Assembly: GCA_963837285.1 (NCBI GenBank)
Contig: CAWIMS010000002.1
Span: 496,001 to 560,000 of the forward strand
Reading direction: 5' to 3'
Source: Planosporangium sp963837285
Lineage (GTDB): Bacteria > Actinomycetota > Actinomycetes > Mycobacteriales > Micromonosporaceae
DNA: 64,000 nucleotides
The notes under the pieces were generated by a model. The model did no database searches and was not told where the DNA came from. It saw nothing but the letters and a program-made list of their open reading frames with translations. The position numbers and the translations under genes are program-made. Position 1 is the first letter of the stretch. Each line of letters opens with the position of its first letter. Positions 56,010-64,000 of the stretch are shown piece after piece.

Positions 56010-59000
56010 ATGCAACGAACCCATCGGCTGAGGAGGGCCACCGCCCTTTTCGCCGCGATAGCGACGGCCGGTCTGGTCGGCCTCGCGATGTCGACACCGG
56101 CGCAGGCCGCGCCGGTCAAGCCGGGCGGCAGTCCAGCCGGCCCGGTCAAGCCGTCGGACGCCAAGACCGGCGCGGTGAAGCAGCTGTGCAGCACGCCGAA
56201 AACGCCGAAGGAGGCCCGGTGCTTCGCGCTCGCACGGACGGACGCCTCCACCGGCACCGGCATCAAGCCGAACGCGACCCCCGCCGGGTACGGACCGGCT
56301 GATCTCCAGTCCGCGTACGCGCTGCCGTCGTCGACCGGCGGTGCCGGCCAGACGGTCGCCATCGTCGACGCGTTCGACAACCCGAACGCCGAGGCCGACC
56401 TCGCCGTCTACCGGGCCCAGTTCGGCCTGCCGGCGTGCACCACGGCCAACGGCTGCTTCCGCAAGCTCAACCAGAACGGCCAGCCGAGCCCGTTGCCGGC
56501 GCCGGACGCCGGCTGGGCGGGCGAGATCTCGCTCGACGTCCAGATGGTCTCGGCGGTGTGCCCGAGCTGCAACATCCTGCTGGTCGAGGGGAACACCAAC
56601 TTCGACACCGACCTGTACGCGGCCATCAACAAGGCCGTCGAGCTGGGTGCCAAGTACGTGTCGAACAGCTGGGGTGGCCCGGAGGACGCCACCCAGACGG
56701 CCGCCGACGAGAGCACGTTCAACCACCCCGGCATCGTCATCACGGCAAGCTCCGGCGATGACGGGTACATCAACCAGTTCCCGGCCTCGTCGAAGTACGT
56801 GACCTCGGTCGGCGGCACCGCGCTGACCCGCGTCACCGGCGGCCGTGGCTGGGCGGAGACGGTCTGGAGCAACGGGTTCGGCGCCACCGGCAGCGGCTGC
56901 TCGAGCTTCGAGGACAAGCCGTCCTTCCAGGCCGACGCGGGCTGCCCCAAGCGGGCGTACTCGGACGTCTCCGCGGTCGCCGACCCGGCCACCGGGGTGA
57001 GCGTGTACAACACGTTCCAGGCTCCGGGCTGGCAGGTGTACGGCGGCACCAGTGCCTCGTCGCCGATCATCGCCGGCGTGTACGCGCTGGCCGGCCCGGC
57101 GCCGACCGGCACGTACCCCAACTCGTTCCCGTACCAGCCGGGCGCCTCGGCCGGGCTCAACGACGTGACCAGCGGCTCCAACGGCTCCTGCGGCGGCTCG
57201 TACCTGTGCACCGCCGGCCCCGGGTACGACGGCCCGACCGGCCTCGGCACCCCGAACGGGATCCGCGCGTTCGCGCCGGCCGCGCCGTACGGCACGGTCG
57301 CCGGCACGGTCACCGACGCCGGTGACGGGCACCCGCTCTCGGGTGCCTCGGTCTCGGCCGGCAGCGCCACCGACACCACGGACGCCGCCGGGCACTACGA
57401 CCTCGGCCTGCCGGTGGGCACGTACGACGTCACGGCCTCGGCGTACGGGTACGCCTCGAAGACGAATGCGGGCGTGACCGTCACGCAGGGGGCGACCACG
57501 ACGTCGGACTTCGCGCTGGCCGCGGTGCCGAAGGCGACCGTCAGCGGCATCGTCCGGGACGGCTCCGGGCACGGCTGGCCGCTGTACGCGGCGGTGTCGG
57601 TGAACGGGGTGCCCGGCGGTCCGGTGTACACCGACCCGGCGACCGGCCGGTACAGCGTCTCGCTGCCCGTCGGCCAGACCTACACGCTGCACGTGACCGC
57701 GAACTACCCCGGCTACCAGGCCGTGGACGCCTCGGTCCCGCTCAGCGCGGCTGACGTGGTCAAGGACATCAGCGTCCCGGTCGACGCCAAGGCGTGCGTC
57801 GCGCCCGGGTACGCGATCCACAACTACGGCCTGTCCGAAACGTTCGACACCGCGAACACGCCGGCGGGCTGGTCCGTGGTCAACAACACCGCCGACGGCG
57901 GCTGGGGCTTCACCGACATCGGCAGCCGGGGCAACCTCACCGGCGGCTCCGGTGGCTTCGCCATGATCGACAGCGACAAGCTGGGCGTCGGCAAGACCCA
58001 GGACACCGAGCTGCGTACGCCGGTCCTTGACCTCACCGACAAGGCCGCACCGGTGATCGACTTCAACAGCGACTACCGGGCGTTCGGCACCTCGACCGCC
58101 GATGTGGACCTCAGCCTCGACTCCGGGGCGACCTGGGCGAACGTGCTGCACCACGACGTGAGCGTGCGTGGCCCGATCCTGGAGGAGATCGCGATCCCGC
58201 AGGCGGCCGGCAAGGCCGGCGTGCAGGTGCGGTTCCACTACAAGGGCACGTTCGCGTACTGGTGGGAGGTCGACAACGTCCTCGTCGGCCAGCGGGCCTG
58301 CGAGCCGGTGCACGGTGGCCTGGTCATCGGCAACGTGACCGACCACAACACCGCGGGCGGCATCAACGGCGCGACCGTCACCAGCGTCGACCACCCGGCC
58401 GACACGACCAAGACGGCCGCCACCCCGAACGACCCGAACCTGGGCGACGGGTTCTACTGGATGTTCTCGACGCAGACCGGCAACCACCCGTTCAGCGCGT
58501 CGCAGTCGCCGTACCTGGCCCAGACCAAGACGGTCAACGTCGCGACCGACTGGGCCACCCGGGCGGACTTCTCGCTTCCGGCCGGGCAGTTGACGGTCAC
58601 TCCGACCAAGATCGAGAAGACCGTCAAGATGGGTAACACGGCGACCGCCAAGGTGACCCTGCGCAACACCGGCACCCAGCCCGCCGACGTGCAGATCGGC
58701 GAGCAGGACGGCGGCTTCAAGCTGCTGCTCGCCCAGGGCGGCGGGGCGCCGGTGCAGAACATCAACGGCACCTACACTCCGCACCGGCTGGCCAGCGGCG
58801 GCGTCACCCCGAAGGTGACCTCTCCGGTCAAGCCGTCCGTCGCGCCGTACGCGGCACCGTGGACGGACATCGCCAGCTACCCGACACCGATCATGGACAA
58901 CGCGGTCGGCGTGAACGACGGCAAGCTGTATTCGGTCGCCGGCACCAACGGCACGGCCGTCCTCGGCACCGGTTCGGTGTTCGACTCGGCCTCCGGAACG

Positions 59001-60194
59001 TGGTCGCCGATCGCCAGCATGAAGACCGCGCGGGAGAAGCCGGCCGGCGGGTTCATCAATGGCAAGTTCTACGTCGTCGGCGGTTGGGCCTCCAGCGGTA
59101 CGCCGGAGCCGAGCCTGGAGATCTACGACCCGGCGTCGAACAGCTGGTCCGCCGGAGCGAGCATCCCGATGGCGTTCGCGGCCTCCGCGGCGGCCGTGCT
59201 CGACGGCAAGCTGTACGTCGTCGGCGGCTGTGACTCGGCCGTCTGCGGCAAGACCAACACGTACGTGTACACGCCTTCCAGCAACTCCTGGAGCCAGGTG
59301 GCCGACTACCCGCAGCCGATCGCCTGGGAGGCCTGCGGCGGCATCACCGGCCAGCTCTACTGCGCCGGTGGCACCACCGACGCGGCGGACACCAAGGCGG
59401 GGTACTCGTACAACCCGGTCGCCAACGCCTGGTCGCCCATCGCCGATCTGCCGATCGACCTGTGGGCCGGAAGCTACGCCTCGGCCAACGGGGTGCTGCT
59501 GGTGTCCGGCGGTGTGACCAACGGCCAGGTCACGCTCACCAACCAGGGCTTCGCGTACGACCCGGCCAGCAGGGCATGGGCACCGATCGCGAACTCCAAC
59601 AACACCGTGTACCGCGGCGGTGGGGCGTGTGGCTTCTACAAGGTGGGCGGCTCGCTCGGCAACTTCAACGCACAGGCCAAGTCCGAGGTGCTCCCCGGGC
59701 TGGACCAGTGCGCTGGCACCGCCGACGTGCCGTGGCTGTCGGAGAGCCCGACGTCGCTGACCATCGCACCGGGCAAGAGCGCGGCCGTCACGGTGACGCT
59801 CGACGCCTCGGTGGGTGCGGTCAACCAGCCGGGTGCGTACGCCGCGCAGCTGACGTTCAAGACCAACACCCCGTACCAGGTGACCCCGGTCGACGTGACC
59901 ATGAACGTCACGCCGCCGAAGACCTGGGGCAAGATCGCGGGTACGGTCACCGGCGTCAAGTGCGACGGCAGTTCGGTTCCGCTGACCGGTGCCACGGTCC
60001 AGATCGACAGTTGGGCCCAGCACTTCACGTTGCGGACCGACGCGTCCGGTAACTACGCGCTGTGGCTCGACAGCCGTAACAACCCGCTCGACGTGATCGT
60101 CGCGAAGGACGGGTGGCAGCCGAAGTACAAGCAGTACAAGATCAAGGCTGGCAACACGACGACCGCCGACTGGGCGTTGTCCGCAGTCTGCTAG
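56010..60194 (+). CDS. Secreted S53 (sedolisin-type) protease with Kelch and other C-terminal domains
   Basis: A 1394-residue secreted protein. Signal peptide about 1-33 ends TPAQA. The peptidase domain (about 90-440) has the sedolisin triad: Glu172 and Asp176 in GWAGEISLDVQMVS, Ser348 in YGGTSASSPIIAG, with the oxyanion Asp250 in ASSGDDGYI. No large pro-domain is visible, so it belongs to the short actinobacterial type. After it come two carboxypeptidase-regulatory-like domains (GTVAGTVTDAGDGHPLSGAS), a jelly-roll-like region near 640-770, a Kelch beta-propeller at about 960-1230 (LYVVGGCDS, FYVVGGWAS), and a final regulatory-like domain. Start ATG 56010 has GGGAGGGAG upstream. Confidence 0.9.
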   Translation: MQRTHRLRRATALFAAIATAGLVGLAMSTPAQAAPVKPGGSPAGPVKPSDAKTGAVKQLCSTPKTPKEARCFALARTDASTGTGIKPNATPAGYGPADLQSAYALPSSTGGAGQTVAIVDAFDNPNAEADLAVYRAQFGLPACTTANGCFRKLNQNGQPSPLPAPDAGWAGEISLDVQMVSAVCPSCNILLVEGNTNFDTDLYAAINKAVELGAKYVSNSWGGPEDATQTAADESTFNHPGIVITASSGDDGYINQFPASSKYVTSVGGTALTRVTGGRGWAETVWSNGFGATGSGCSSFEDKPSFQADAGCPKRAYSDVSAVADPATGVSVYNTFQAPGWQVYGGTSASSPIIAGVYALAGPAPTGTYPNSFPYQPGASAGLNDVTSGSNGSCGGSYLCTAGPGYDGPTGLGTPNGIRAFAPAAPYGTVAGTVTDAGDGHPLSGASVSAGSATDTTDAAGHYDLGLPVGTYDVTASAYGYASKTNAGVTVTQGATTTSDFALAAVPKATVSGIVRDGSGHGWPLYAAVSVNGVPGGPVYTDPATGRYSVSLPVGQTYTLHVTANYPGYQAVDASVPLSAADVVKDISVPVDAKACVAPGYAIHNYGLSETFDTANTPAGWSVVNNTADGGWGFTDIGSRGNLTGGSGGFAMIDSDKLGVGKTQDTELRTPVLDLTDKAAPVIDFNSDYRAFGTSTADVDLSLDSGATWANVLHHDVSVRGPILEEIAIPQAAGKAGVQVRFHYKGTFAYWWEVDNVLVGQRACEPVHGGLVIGNVTDHNTAGGINGATVTSVDHPADTTKTAATPNDPNLGDGFYWMFSTQTGNHPFSASQSPYLAQTKTVNVATDWATRADFSLPAGQLTVTPTKIEKTVKMGNTATAKVTLRNTGTQPADVQIGEQDGGFKLLLAQGGGAPVQNINGTYTPHRLASGGVTPKVTSPVKPSVAPYAAPWTDIASYPTPIMDNAVGVNDGKLYSVAGTNGTAVLGTGSVFDSASGTWSPIASMKTAREKPAGGFINGKFYVVGGWASSGTPEPSLEIYDPASNSWSAGASIPMAFAASAAAVLDGKLYVVGGCDSAVCGKTNTYVYTPSSNSWSQVADYPQPIAWEACGGITGQLYCAGGTTDAADTKAGYSYNPVANAWSPIADLPIDLWAGSYASANGVLLVSGGVTNGQVTLTNQGFAYDPASRAWAPIANSNNTVYRGGGACGFYKVGGSLGNFNAQAKSEVLPGLDQCAGTADVPWLSESPTSLTIAPGKSAAVTVTLDASVGAVNQPGAYAAQLTFKTNTPYQVTPVDVTMNVTPPKTWGKIAGTVTGVKCDGSSVPLTGATVQIDSWAQHFTLRTDASGNYALWLDSRNNPLDVIVAKDGWQPKYKQYKIKAGNTTTADWALSAVC

Positions 60195-60201
60195 TTGGTC
60201 C

Positions 60202-60228
60202 AGGGCCGGCCCGTCCAGGGCCGGCCCT
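60202..60228. terminator. Terminator after the S53 protease gene
   Basis: Perfect 10-bp stem AGGGCCGGCC (60202-60211) and GGCCGGCCCT (60219-60228) with a 7-nt loop, 8 nt after the stop. A dual-palindrome repeat follows directly. Confidence 0.7.
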
Positions 60229-60233
60229 GCGAA

Positions 60234-60308
60234 GATCGGCACAACTTGCCGGAAGTTGTGGCCTCAGCACGGTTCTGAGGCCACAACTTTCCGGAAGTTG
60301 TGCCGGTC
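60234..60308. repeat. Dual-palindrome intergenic repeat, copy 9
   Basis: GATCGGCACAACTTGCCGG at the left and CCGGAAGTTGTGCCGGTC at the right, with the best-preserved centre (GGCCTCAGCAC, then TTCTGAGGCC). The whole element is an inverted repeat with arms of about 32 bp. It lies between the convergent S53 protease and ppc genes. Confidence 0.9.
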
Positions 60309-60344
60309 TTGCGAAGCCGCGCGAGCGGAGCGAGCGCCAGAGAC
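60309..60344. repeat. Stop-codon-linked GC-rich repeat, copy 3 (short)
   Basis: GCGAAGCCGCGCGAGCGGAG followed by CGAGCGCCAGAGAC, ending at the ppc stop codon. It equals the right part of the element at 425-546, where it abuts the cvnB stop in the same orientation. Confidence 0.7.
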
Positions 60345-63113
60345 TCAGCCTGTGTTGCGCATGCCGGCGGCGATGCCGTTGACCGTGGTCAGCAGGGCGC
60401 GTTCCAGCGCCGGGTCGGCGGGCTCCCGGCGGATCGCGGCGGCCCGGTGCCGGGTCAGCAGCGACACCTGCAGGTGGTGCAGCGGTTGCAGGTACGTGTC
60501 GCGTACCCCGAGCGTGCGCCGGAGCACCGGCTGCTTCTCCAGCAGCGCCGACTCGCCGGTGATCGTGAGGATCTCGGCGACGCTGCGCTCGTACTCGTCC
60601 CTGATCCGGTCGAAGATCGGCCGCAACGAATCCGGGACCAGCGAGTCGACGTAGCGGGACGCGATGGTCAGGTCGGTCTTGGTCAGCGTCATCTCCACGT
60701 TCGAGATGAACGTCCGGAAGAAATGCCAGTGGGCGTGCGCTGCGACGAGGACCTCGGACAGCCCGGCGGCACGGGCGGCGGCGAGCCCGGTGCCCACGCC
60801 GTACCAGCCAGGCACGATCTGGCGGGACTGGGTCCAGCCGAACACCCACGGGATCGCCCGCAGCCCGGCGAGACCGGCGCCGGAGTCGGGGCGCTTCGCC
60901 GGCCGGGAGCCGATGTTCAGCGCGCCGAGCAGTTCGGTCGGCGTGGACGCCCAGAAGTACGCCGGCAGGTTGGGGTCCTCGACCAGCTCGCGGTAGCTCG
61001 CGTACGCCGCGTCGGAGACCACGGTCATCGCGGCGTCCCACTCGGCGAGCTGGGTCAGCGGCTGCCGGGGCTCGGTGTGCAGCAGGGCGCTCTGCAACAC
61101 GGCCGCCAGGGTCAGCTCCAGGTTCTCCCGGGCCAGCGCCGGCAGCGTGTACTTGTCGGAGATGACCTCGCCCTGCTCGGTCACCTTGATCGCGCCGTCG
61201 AGCGTGCCGTACGGCTGGGCCAGGATCGCGTCGTACGTCGGCCCGCCGCCCCGGCCCACGGTGCCGCCCCGGCCGTGGAACAGCCGCAGGCGTACCCCAT
61301 GCTTGGAGGCGGTGTCCCGCAGCGCGCGCTGGGCCCGGTGGATCGACCACTGCGAGGTCGTGATCCCCGCCTCCTTGTTGGAGTCGGAGTAGCCGAGCAT
61401 CACCTCCTGCACGTCGGCGCGGGCGCGGACCACGGCACGGTACGCGGGAATCGACAGCAACGCGTCGAGCAGCGGACCGGCGGCGTCCAGCTCCTCGGTG
61501 GTCTCCAGCAGCGGCACGAACCCGACCCGGGCCCGACCGTCCGGGATGTCCACCAGCCCGACCTCGCGGGCCAGCACGACCGGGGCGAGCAGGTCGTCGA
61601 CGCCGCGGGTCATCGAGACGATGTACGACTCGATCGTGTCCGGCCCGAACCGGTCCTGCGCCTCGCGGATGGCCGCGAACACGTCGAACGTCTTGCGCGC
61701 CGGGTCGGACAGCGGAGTGTCCACACCGGACAGCGGGCGGCGGCTGTCGAGCTCGTCGATCAGCAGCGCGGTCCGGGCCTGCCGGTCCAGCCGGGAGTAG
61801 TCGATCTCGCCGATCCGCCGGTACAGCTCACCGAGGACGGCGTGGTGGGCGTCGGCGTGCTCGCGGACGTCGAGCGTCGCGAGCTGCATCCCGAACGCCG
61901 ACAGCGCCCGGATCGCGGAGGCGAGCTGCCCGGCGGCGGCCAACTGGCCACCGTTGCGCGCCAGCGAACCCCGCAGCAGCTCCAGGTCGGCGATCATTTC
62001 ATCGGTACCCAGGTAGTCCCGCCCCGGCGCGTGCGGCGTCCGGCTGGCCAGCCGGGCCCGGGTGTTGGCGAGCTTCTGCCGGATGCAGCGCAGCTTGAGC
62101 CGGTACGACTCCTCAGCGTTCACCCGCCGGTACCGTTCGGGCAGCTCGGGCAGCGCGTCGAGGTCGGCGGCGAGGCTGGCCGCGAGGTCCAGGGAGACCC
62201 CGCGCAGCCGCTTCGAGATCGACAGCGAGTCGATCAGCTCGCCCACCACCCGTTCGGCGTTGCGGATCCCGTACTCGTGCTGGATGAGCAGGACGTCGCG
62301 GGTCACGCCGGGGGTGACGTACGGGTTGCCGTCCCGGTCGCCGCCGATCCACGACCCGAAGGTCAGCGGCCGGGCCGTCGGTGGCAGCTTCACGCCGAGG
62401 TCGCGCAGGTTCTCGGTCAGCTCGTCGAGGACCTGTGGCGCCGCGTCGGCGGCCAGATCGGCCAGGTAGTAGATCGCGTTGCGGGCCTCGTCGGTCGGGT
62501 CGGGCCGCTCCAGCCGCAGCTCGTCGGTCTGCCACAGGACGTCGAGCAGCTCGGCCAGGCGCCGGTCGGTGCGGCCGGCCCGGGCCGGGTCCCGCCAGCC
62601 GTCCAGCGCCGTCGCGGTCGCCTCGGCGTCCAACTCGTCGGCGACCGCGCGGAGCTTGGTCAGGATCGACCGGCGCGCCGCCTCGGTCGGGTGCGCGGTG
62701 AACACCGGCCGCACGGCCAGCCGGCTGGCGATCGTGCCGATTTCCCGGGTACCCACACCGCGGTCGGCGATCAGCTTGGCCGCCCGTTCCAGCCAGCCAC
62801 CTTCGCGTACCCGGATCCGGCGCAGCTCGCGGGCCCGGTGCGTCTGCTCGGTGATGTTGGCCAGGTGGAAGTACGTGGAGAAGGCGCGCGCCAGCTGGGT
62901 ACCGGTGGCGAGGTCCAGCCCGGCGAGCCGCTCGGCGGCCGCGGCCGGGTCGGAGCGGACCAGCGCGCGCACCTCCTCGACCAGGTCAAGGAGGTCCTGG
63001 CCGTCCTGGCGGACGAGGCTCTGGCCGAGCAGGGTGCCCAGTCGGCGGATGTCCGCGCGCAGTGCCGCGTCGGCTTCGCCGGTGCGGTCGGCCTCGCCGG
63101 ATTCGGTGGTCAC
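60345..63113 (-). CDS. ppc: Phosphoenolpyruvate carboxylase
   Basis: A 922-residue enzyme that carboxylates PEP to oxaloacetate. Active-site features are complete: VFTAHPTEAARRSILTKL (catalytic His), GYSDSNKEAGITTSQW (Lys site), FHGRGGTVGRGGGP (Gly/Arg loop) and the C-terminal end AAGMRNTG. GTG start at 63113. It replenishes the TCA cycle that mdh, icd and sucCD in this window serve. The gene is free of frameshifts over 2.7 kb. The 90-base region upstream to 63203 should hold its promoter. Confidence 0.95.
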   Translation of the reverse strand: MTTESGEADRTGEADAALRADIRRLGTLLGQSLVRQDGQDLLDLVEEVRALVRSDPAAAAERLAGLDLATGTQLARAFSTYFHLANITEQTHRARELRRIRVREGGWLERAAKLIADRGVGTREIGTIASRLAVRPVFTAHPTEAARRSILTKLRAVADELDAEATATALDGWRDPARAGRTDRRLAELLDVLWQTDELRLERPDPTDEARNAIYYLADLAADAAPQVLDELTENLRDLGVKLPPTARPLTFGSWIGGDRDGNPYVTPGVTRDVLLIQHEYGIRNAERVVGELIDSLSISKRLRGVSLDLAASLAADLDALPELPERYRRVNAEESYRLKLRCIRQKLANTRARLASRTPHAPGRDYLGTDEMIADLELLRGSLARNGGQLAAAGQLASAIRALSAFGMQLATLDVREHADAHHAVLGELYRRIGEIDYSRLDRQARTALLIDELDSRRPLSGVDTPLSDPARKTFDVFAAIREAQDRFGPDTIESYIVSMTRGVDDLLAPVVLAREVGLVDIPDGRARVGFVPLLETTEELDAAGPLLDALLSIPAYRAVVRARADVQEVMLGYSDSNKEAGITTSQWSIHRAQRALRDTASKHGVRLRLFHGRGGTVGRGGGPTYDAILAQPYGTLDGAIKVTEQGEVISDKYTLPALARENLELTLAAVLQSALLHTEPRQPLTQLAEWDAAMTVVSDAAYASYRELVEDPNLPAYFWASTPTELLGALNIGSRPAKRPDSGAGLAGLRAIPWVFGWTQSRQIVPGWYGVGTGLAAARAAGLSEVLVAAHAHWHFFRTFISNVEMTLTKTDLTIASRYVDSLVPDSLRPIFDRIRDEYERSVAEILTITGESALLEKQPVLRRTLGVRDTYLQPLHHLQVSLLTRHRAAAIRREPADPALERALLTTVNGIAAGMRNTG

Positions 63114-63203
63114 GCTGGCTCCTTAGCCGAGGTATCGCAGCGGGGACAGCGTTGTCCGGGATCACCGCCGATGCTAGCTGCCCGTAGTTACGGTCACCGG
63201 AGC

Positions 63204-63233
63204 CGTCACAACTCTCCGGAAGTTGTGCCGATC
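63204..63233. repeat. Dual-palindrome intergenic repeat, half copy 10
   Basis: Only one half is present: CGTCACAACTCTCCGG and then AAGTTGTGCCGATC. It overlaps the 3' end of the small membrane gene and gives it its last codons and stop. Confidence 0.8.
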
Positions 63234-63400
63234 TTCATGAAGTGGCCCAGCCGGTCGTACGGGTTGCGGGCCACCACGACGACGACCAGCCCGGCGCCGA
63301 CCCACACGGTCTCGAAGAACCAGGTCCCGATCCGGTACGGGTGCACGGCGGACACCACGTACCCGATCAGGACGGCGGCGAACAGCACCGGCCGGATCAC
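63206..63400 (-). CDS. Small membrane protein with repeat-derived C-terminus
   Basis: A 64-residue protein with two membrane segments (IRPVLFAAVLIGYVVSAV and WFFETVWVGAGLVVVVVA). The GTG start overlaps the MarR stop (GTGA). The last residues KIGTTSGEL and the TGA are encoded by the repeat at 63204-63233. I do not recognise the family. Co-translation with a MarR regulator may link it to the same stress. Confidence 0.6.
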   Translation of the reverse strand: MIRPVLFAAVLIGYVVSAVHPYRIGTWFFETVWVGAGLVVVVVARNPYDRLGHFMKIGTTSGEL

Positions 63401-63882
63401 AGCACGGATCCGATCAGCTCGGCCGCCCGGCGCAGCGTCTGGATGTCGTCCGCCGGCAGCTTCGAGATCAGGTCGGCGACCACCCGTACCCGGGCCGCCC
63501 GACCCTGTTCGAGCAGCTCCCGGCCGGCGTCGGTGGCGGCGACCAGCACGACCCGCCGGTCCCGGTCGGATCGGGTCCGGGTGGCGAGTCCGGCCGCCTC
63601 CAGCGCGGTCACCGTCTTGGTGATCGCCGGCGGGGTGACCTGCTCCAGTTCGGCGAGCCGGGTCAGCGGCAGCGGCCCGCCGAAGACCAGGACGGACAGC
63701 GCGGACGCGCGCGGGCCGTCGAGATCCATCCCGGCGTCGGCCGTGCGGGCCTCTCGCAGCAGCCGGAGCGCCGCCGAATGCAGCGCGTTCGCGGCCCGGG
63801 TGGTCGGATCGTCGGCCAGCCCCGCCGGTGGTTCCGGAAGTCGCGACGGCTCCGGAAATGCTTGCGCCGGATTCTTAACCAT
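63397..63882 (-). CDS. MarR-family transcriptional regulator
   Basis: About 161 residues from ATG 63882, chosen because AAAGGA lies 7 nt upstream; a start at 63921 would overlap the divergent gene. The winged helix shows ALSVLVFGGPLPLTRLAELE, then VTPPAITKTVTALEAAGLAT and the wing RTRSDRDRRVVLVAATDAG. Dimerisation helices are at both ends. It is divergent from a VOC (glyoxalase-like) gene with a 37-bp gap containing a palindrome, so it likely represses that gene and itself. Confidence 0.85.
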   Translation of the reverse strand: MVKNPAQAFPEPSRLPEPPAGLADDPTTRAANALHSAALRLLREARTADAGMDLDGPRASALSVLVFGGPLPLTRLAELEQVTPPAITKTVTALEAAGLATRTRSDRDRRVVLVAATDAGRELLEQGRAARVRVVADLISKLPADDIQTLRRAAELIGSVL

Positions 63883-63886
63883 GGTA

Positions 63887-63909
63887 ATCCTTTCACCTGG
63901 GTTAAGGAT
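63887..63909. promoter_or_regulatory. Probable MarR operator
   Basis: An imperfect 23-bp palindrome, ATCCTT at the left and AAGGAT at the right with CC..GG near the centre (8 of 11 pairs match). It lies in the 37-bp gap between the divergent marR and VOC starts, the classic site for a MarR operator. The half-site also overlaps the ribosome-binding site of marR. Confidence 0.55.
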
Positions 63910-63919
63910 AGGAGAAGCC

Positions 63920-64000
63920 ATGGCTGTCGGTCCAGTAGCGCAGATCCATGTCAGCGTGAGCGATCTCGACCGGTCGGTCGAGTTCTACCGGGACGTGCTC
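63920..64000 (+). CDS. VOC/glyoxalase-family protein, N-terminal part
   Basis: Only 27 codons are in the window: MAVGPVAQIHVSVSDLDRSV then EFYRDVL. This is the first beta-alpha-beta module of the vicinal-oxygen-chelate fold, with the metal-ligand position His in QIHVSV. GGAG lies just upstream. It is divergent from the MarR regulator that probably controls it. The product is cut by the window end. Confidence 0.8.
   Translation, partial: MAVGPVAQIHVSVSDLDRSVEFYRDVL

Noticed and set aside
55869..60242. A 1457-codon open frame on the minus strand opposite the S53 protease gene
   Set aside because: It is a by-product of GC-rich third positions on the plus strand. It has no family motifs, is rich in Arg/Val/Gly/Asp, and the plus-strand protein is clearly real with a signal peptide and active site.
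6969..63233. Insertion sequences to explain the dispersed palindromes
   Set aside because: No transposase frame, no longer terminal repeats and no consistent target duplications are seen around the dual-palindrome elements in this window.
60300..63623. An 1107-codon plus-strand frame opposite ppc
   Set aside because: Antisense shadow of a complete PEP carboxylase with all active-site motifs.

Overview
The window looks like a chromosomal segment of a high-GC actinobacterium, most likely of the Micromonosporaceae type. That placement is inference from gene content and order. GTG and TTG starts are common, codon third positions are almost always G or C, and neighbouring genes often overlap by 4 nt (ATGA or GTGA). 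The order chorismate mutase, uvrD/pcrA, M23 peptidase, sucC, sucD, DUF6350 protein, purN, purH matches the order I know from Mycobacterium tuberculosis (Rv0948c to Rv0957). guaB3, a GMC oxidoreductase and guaA also form a recognisable actinobacterial group. I see no rRNA, tRNA, CRISPR array, prophage or transposase gene.

Layout. 0-7 kb: end of guaB3, a two-gene remnant of a conservon (cvnA, cvnB), a substrate-binding lipoprotein and an FAD-linked oxidase. 7-15 kb: a stretch dense in frameshifts (M1 peptidase, GMC oxidoreductase, guaA, a small PspC protein, two tandem double-Nudix genes, pssA). 15-23 kb: psd, a PspC/LiaF-like envelope-stress locus with its own histidine kinase and response regulator, an ABC exporter and a PIG-L deacetylase. 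23-36 kb: central metabolism and purine genes, with chorismate mutase behind what appears to be a Phe/Tyr attenuator. 36-41 kb: beta-lactamase-like lipoprotein, winged-helix protein, mdh, icd. 41-55 kb: a mostly minus-strand, overlapping set of genes for a polysaccharide that is probably sulfated: an ATP-sulfurylase/APS kinase fusion, a Wzz-like protein, a Wzy/ligase-like polymerase, a kinase-like protein, two sulfotransferases, a flippase, a methyltransferase, a GH26-like hydrolase, a GT2 and a WecG-type transferase. 55-64 kb: a large secreted S53 protease with Kelch repeats, ppc, a MarR regulator and the start of a VOC protein.

The most unusual content is non-coding or nearly so. (1) A leaderless 22-residue leader peptide with five consecutive Phe/Tyr codons, an antiterminator and a terminator precede chorismate mutase. 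(2) An 80-bp element sits exactly on start codons (one copy at the B12-binding protein, three in tandem at the APS kinase fusion). Each unit encodes a 27-residue mini-ORF that ends in ATGA with the next ATG. (3) A 72-75 bp perfect-arm inverted repeat containing two short palindromes occurs ten times, always at gene 3' ends, and in places supplies C-terminal codons and the stop. (4) A second family of long hairpins ends in CCATGATC/GATCATGG. (5) GAGCGGAGCGAGCG-rich elements abut stop codons. (6) A palindromic insert lies inside the flippase gene without breaking its frame.

Many frameshifts hit genes expected to be essential (guaA, sucC, pssA, purH). Those I resolved are mostly single extra G or C bases, so residual sequencing error is the simplest explanation. 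The nonsense codon in the second Nudix gene and the internal deletion in the M1 peptidase are different in kind and may be real.
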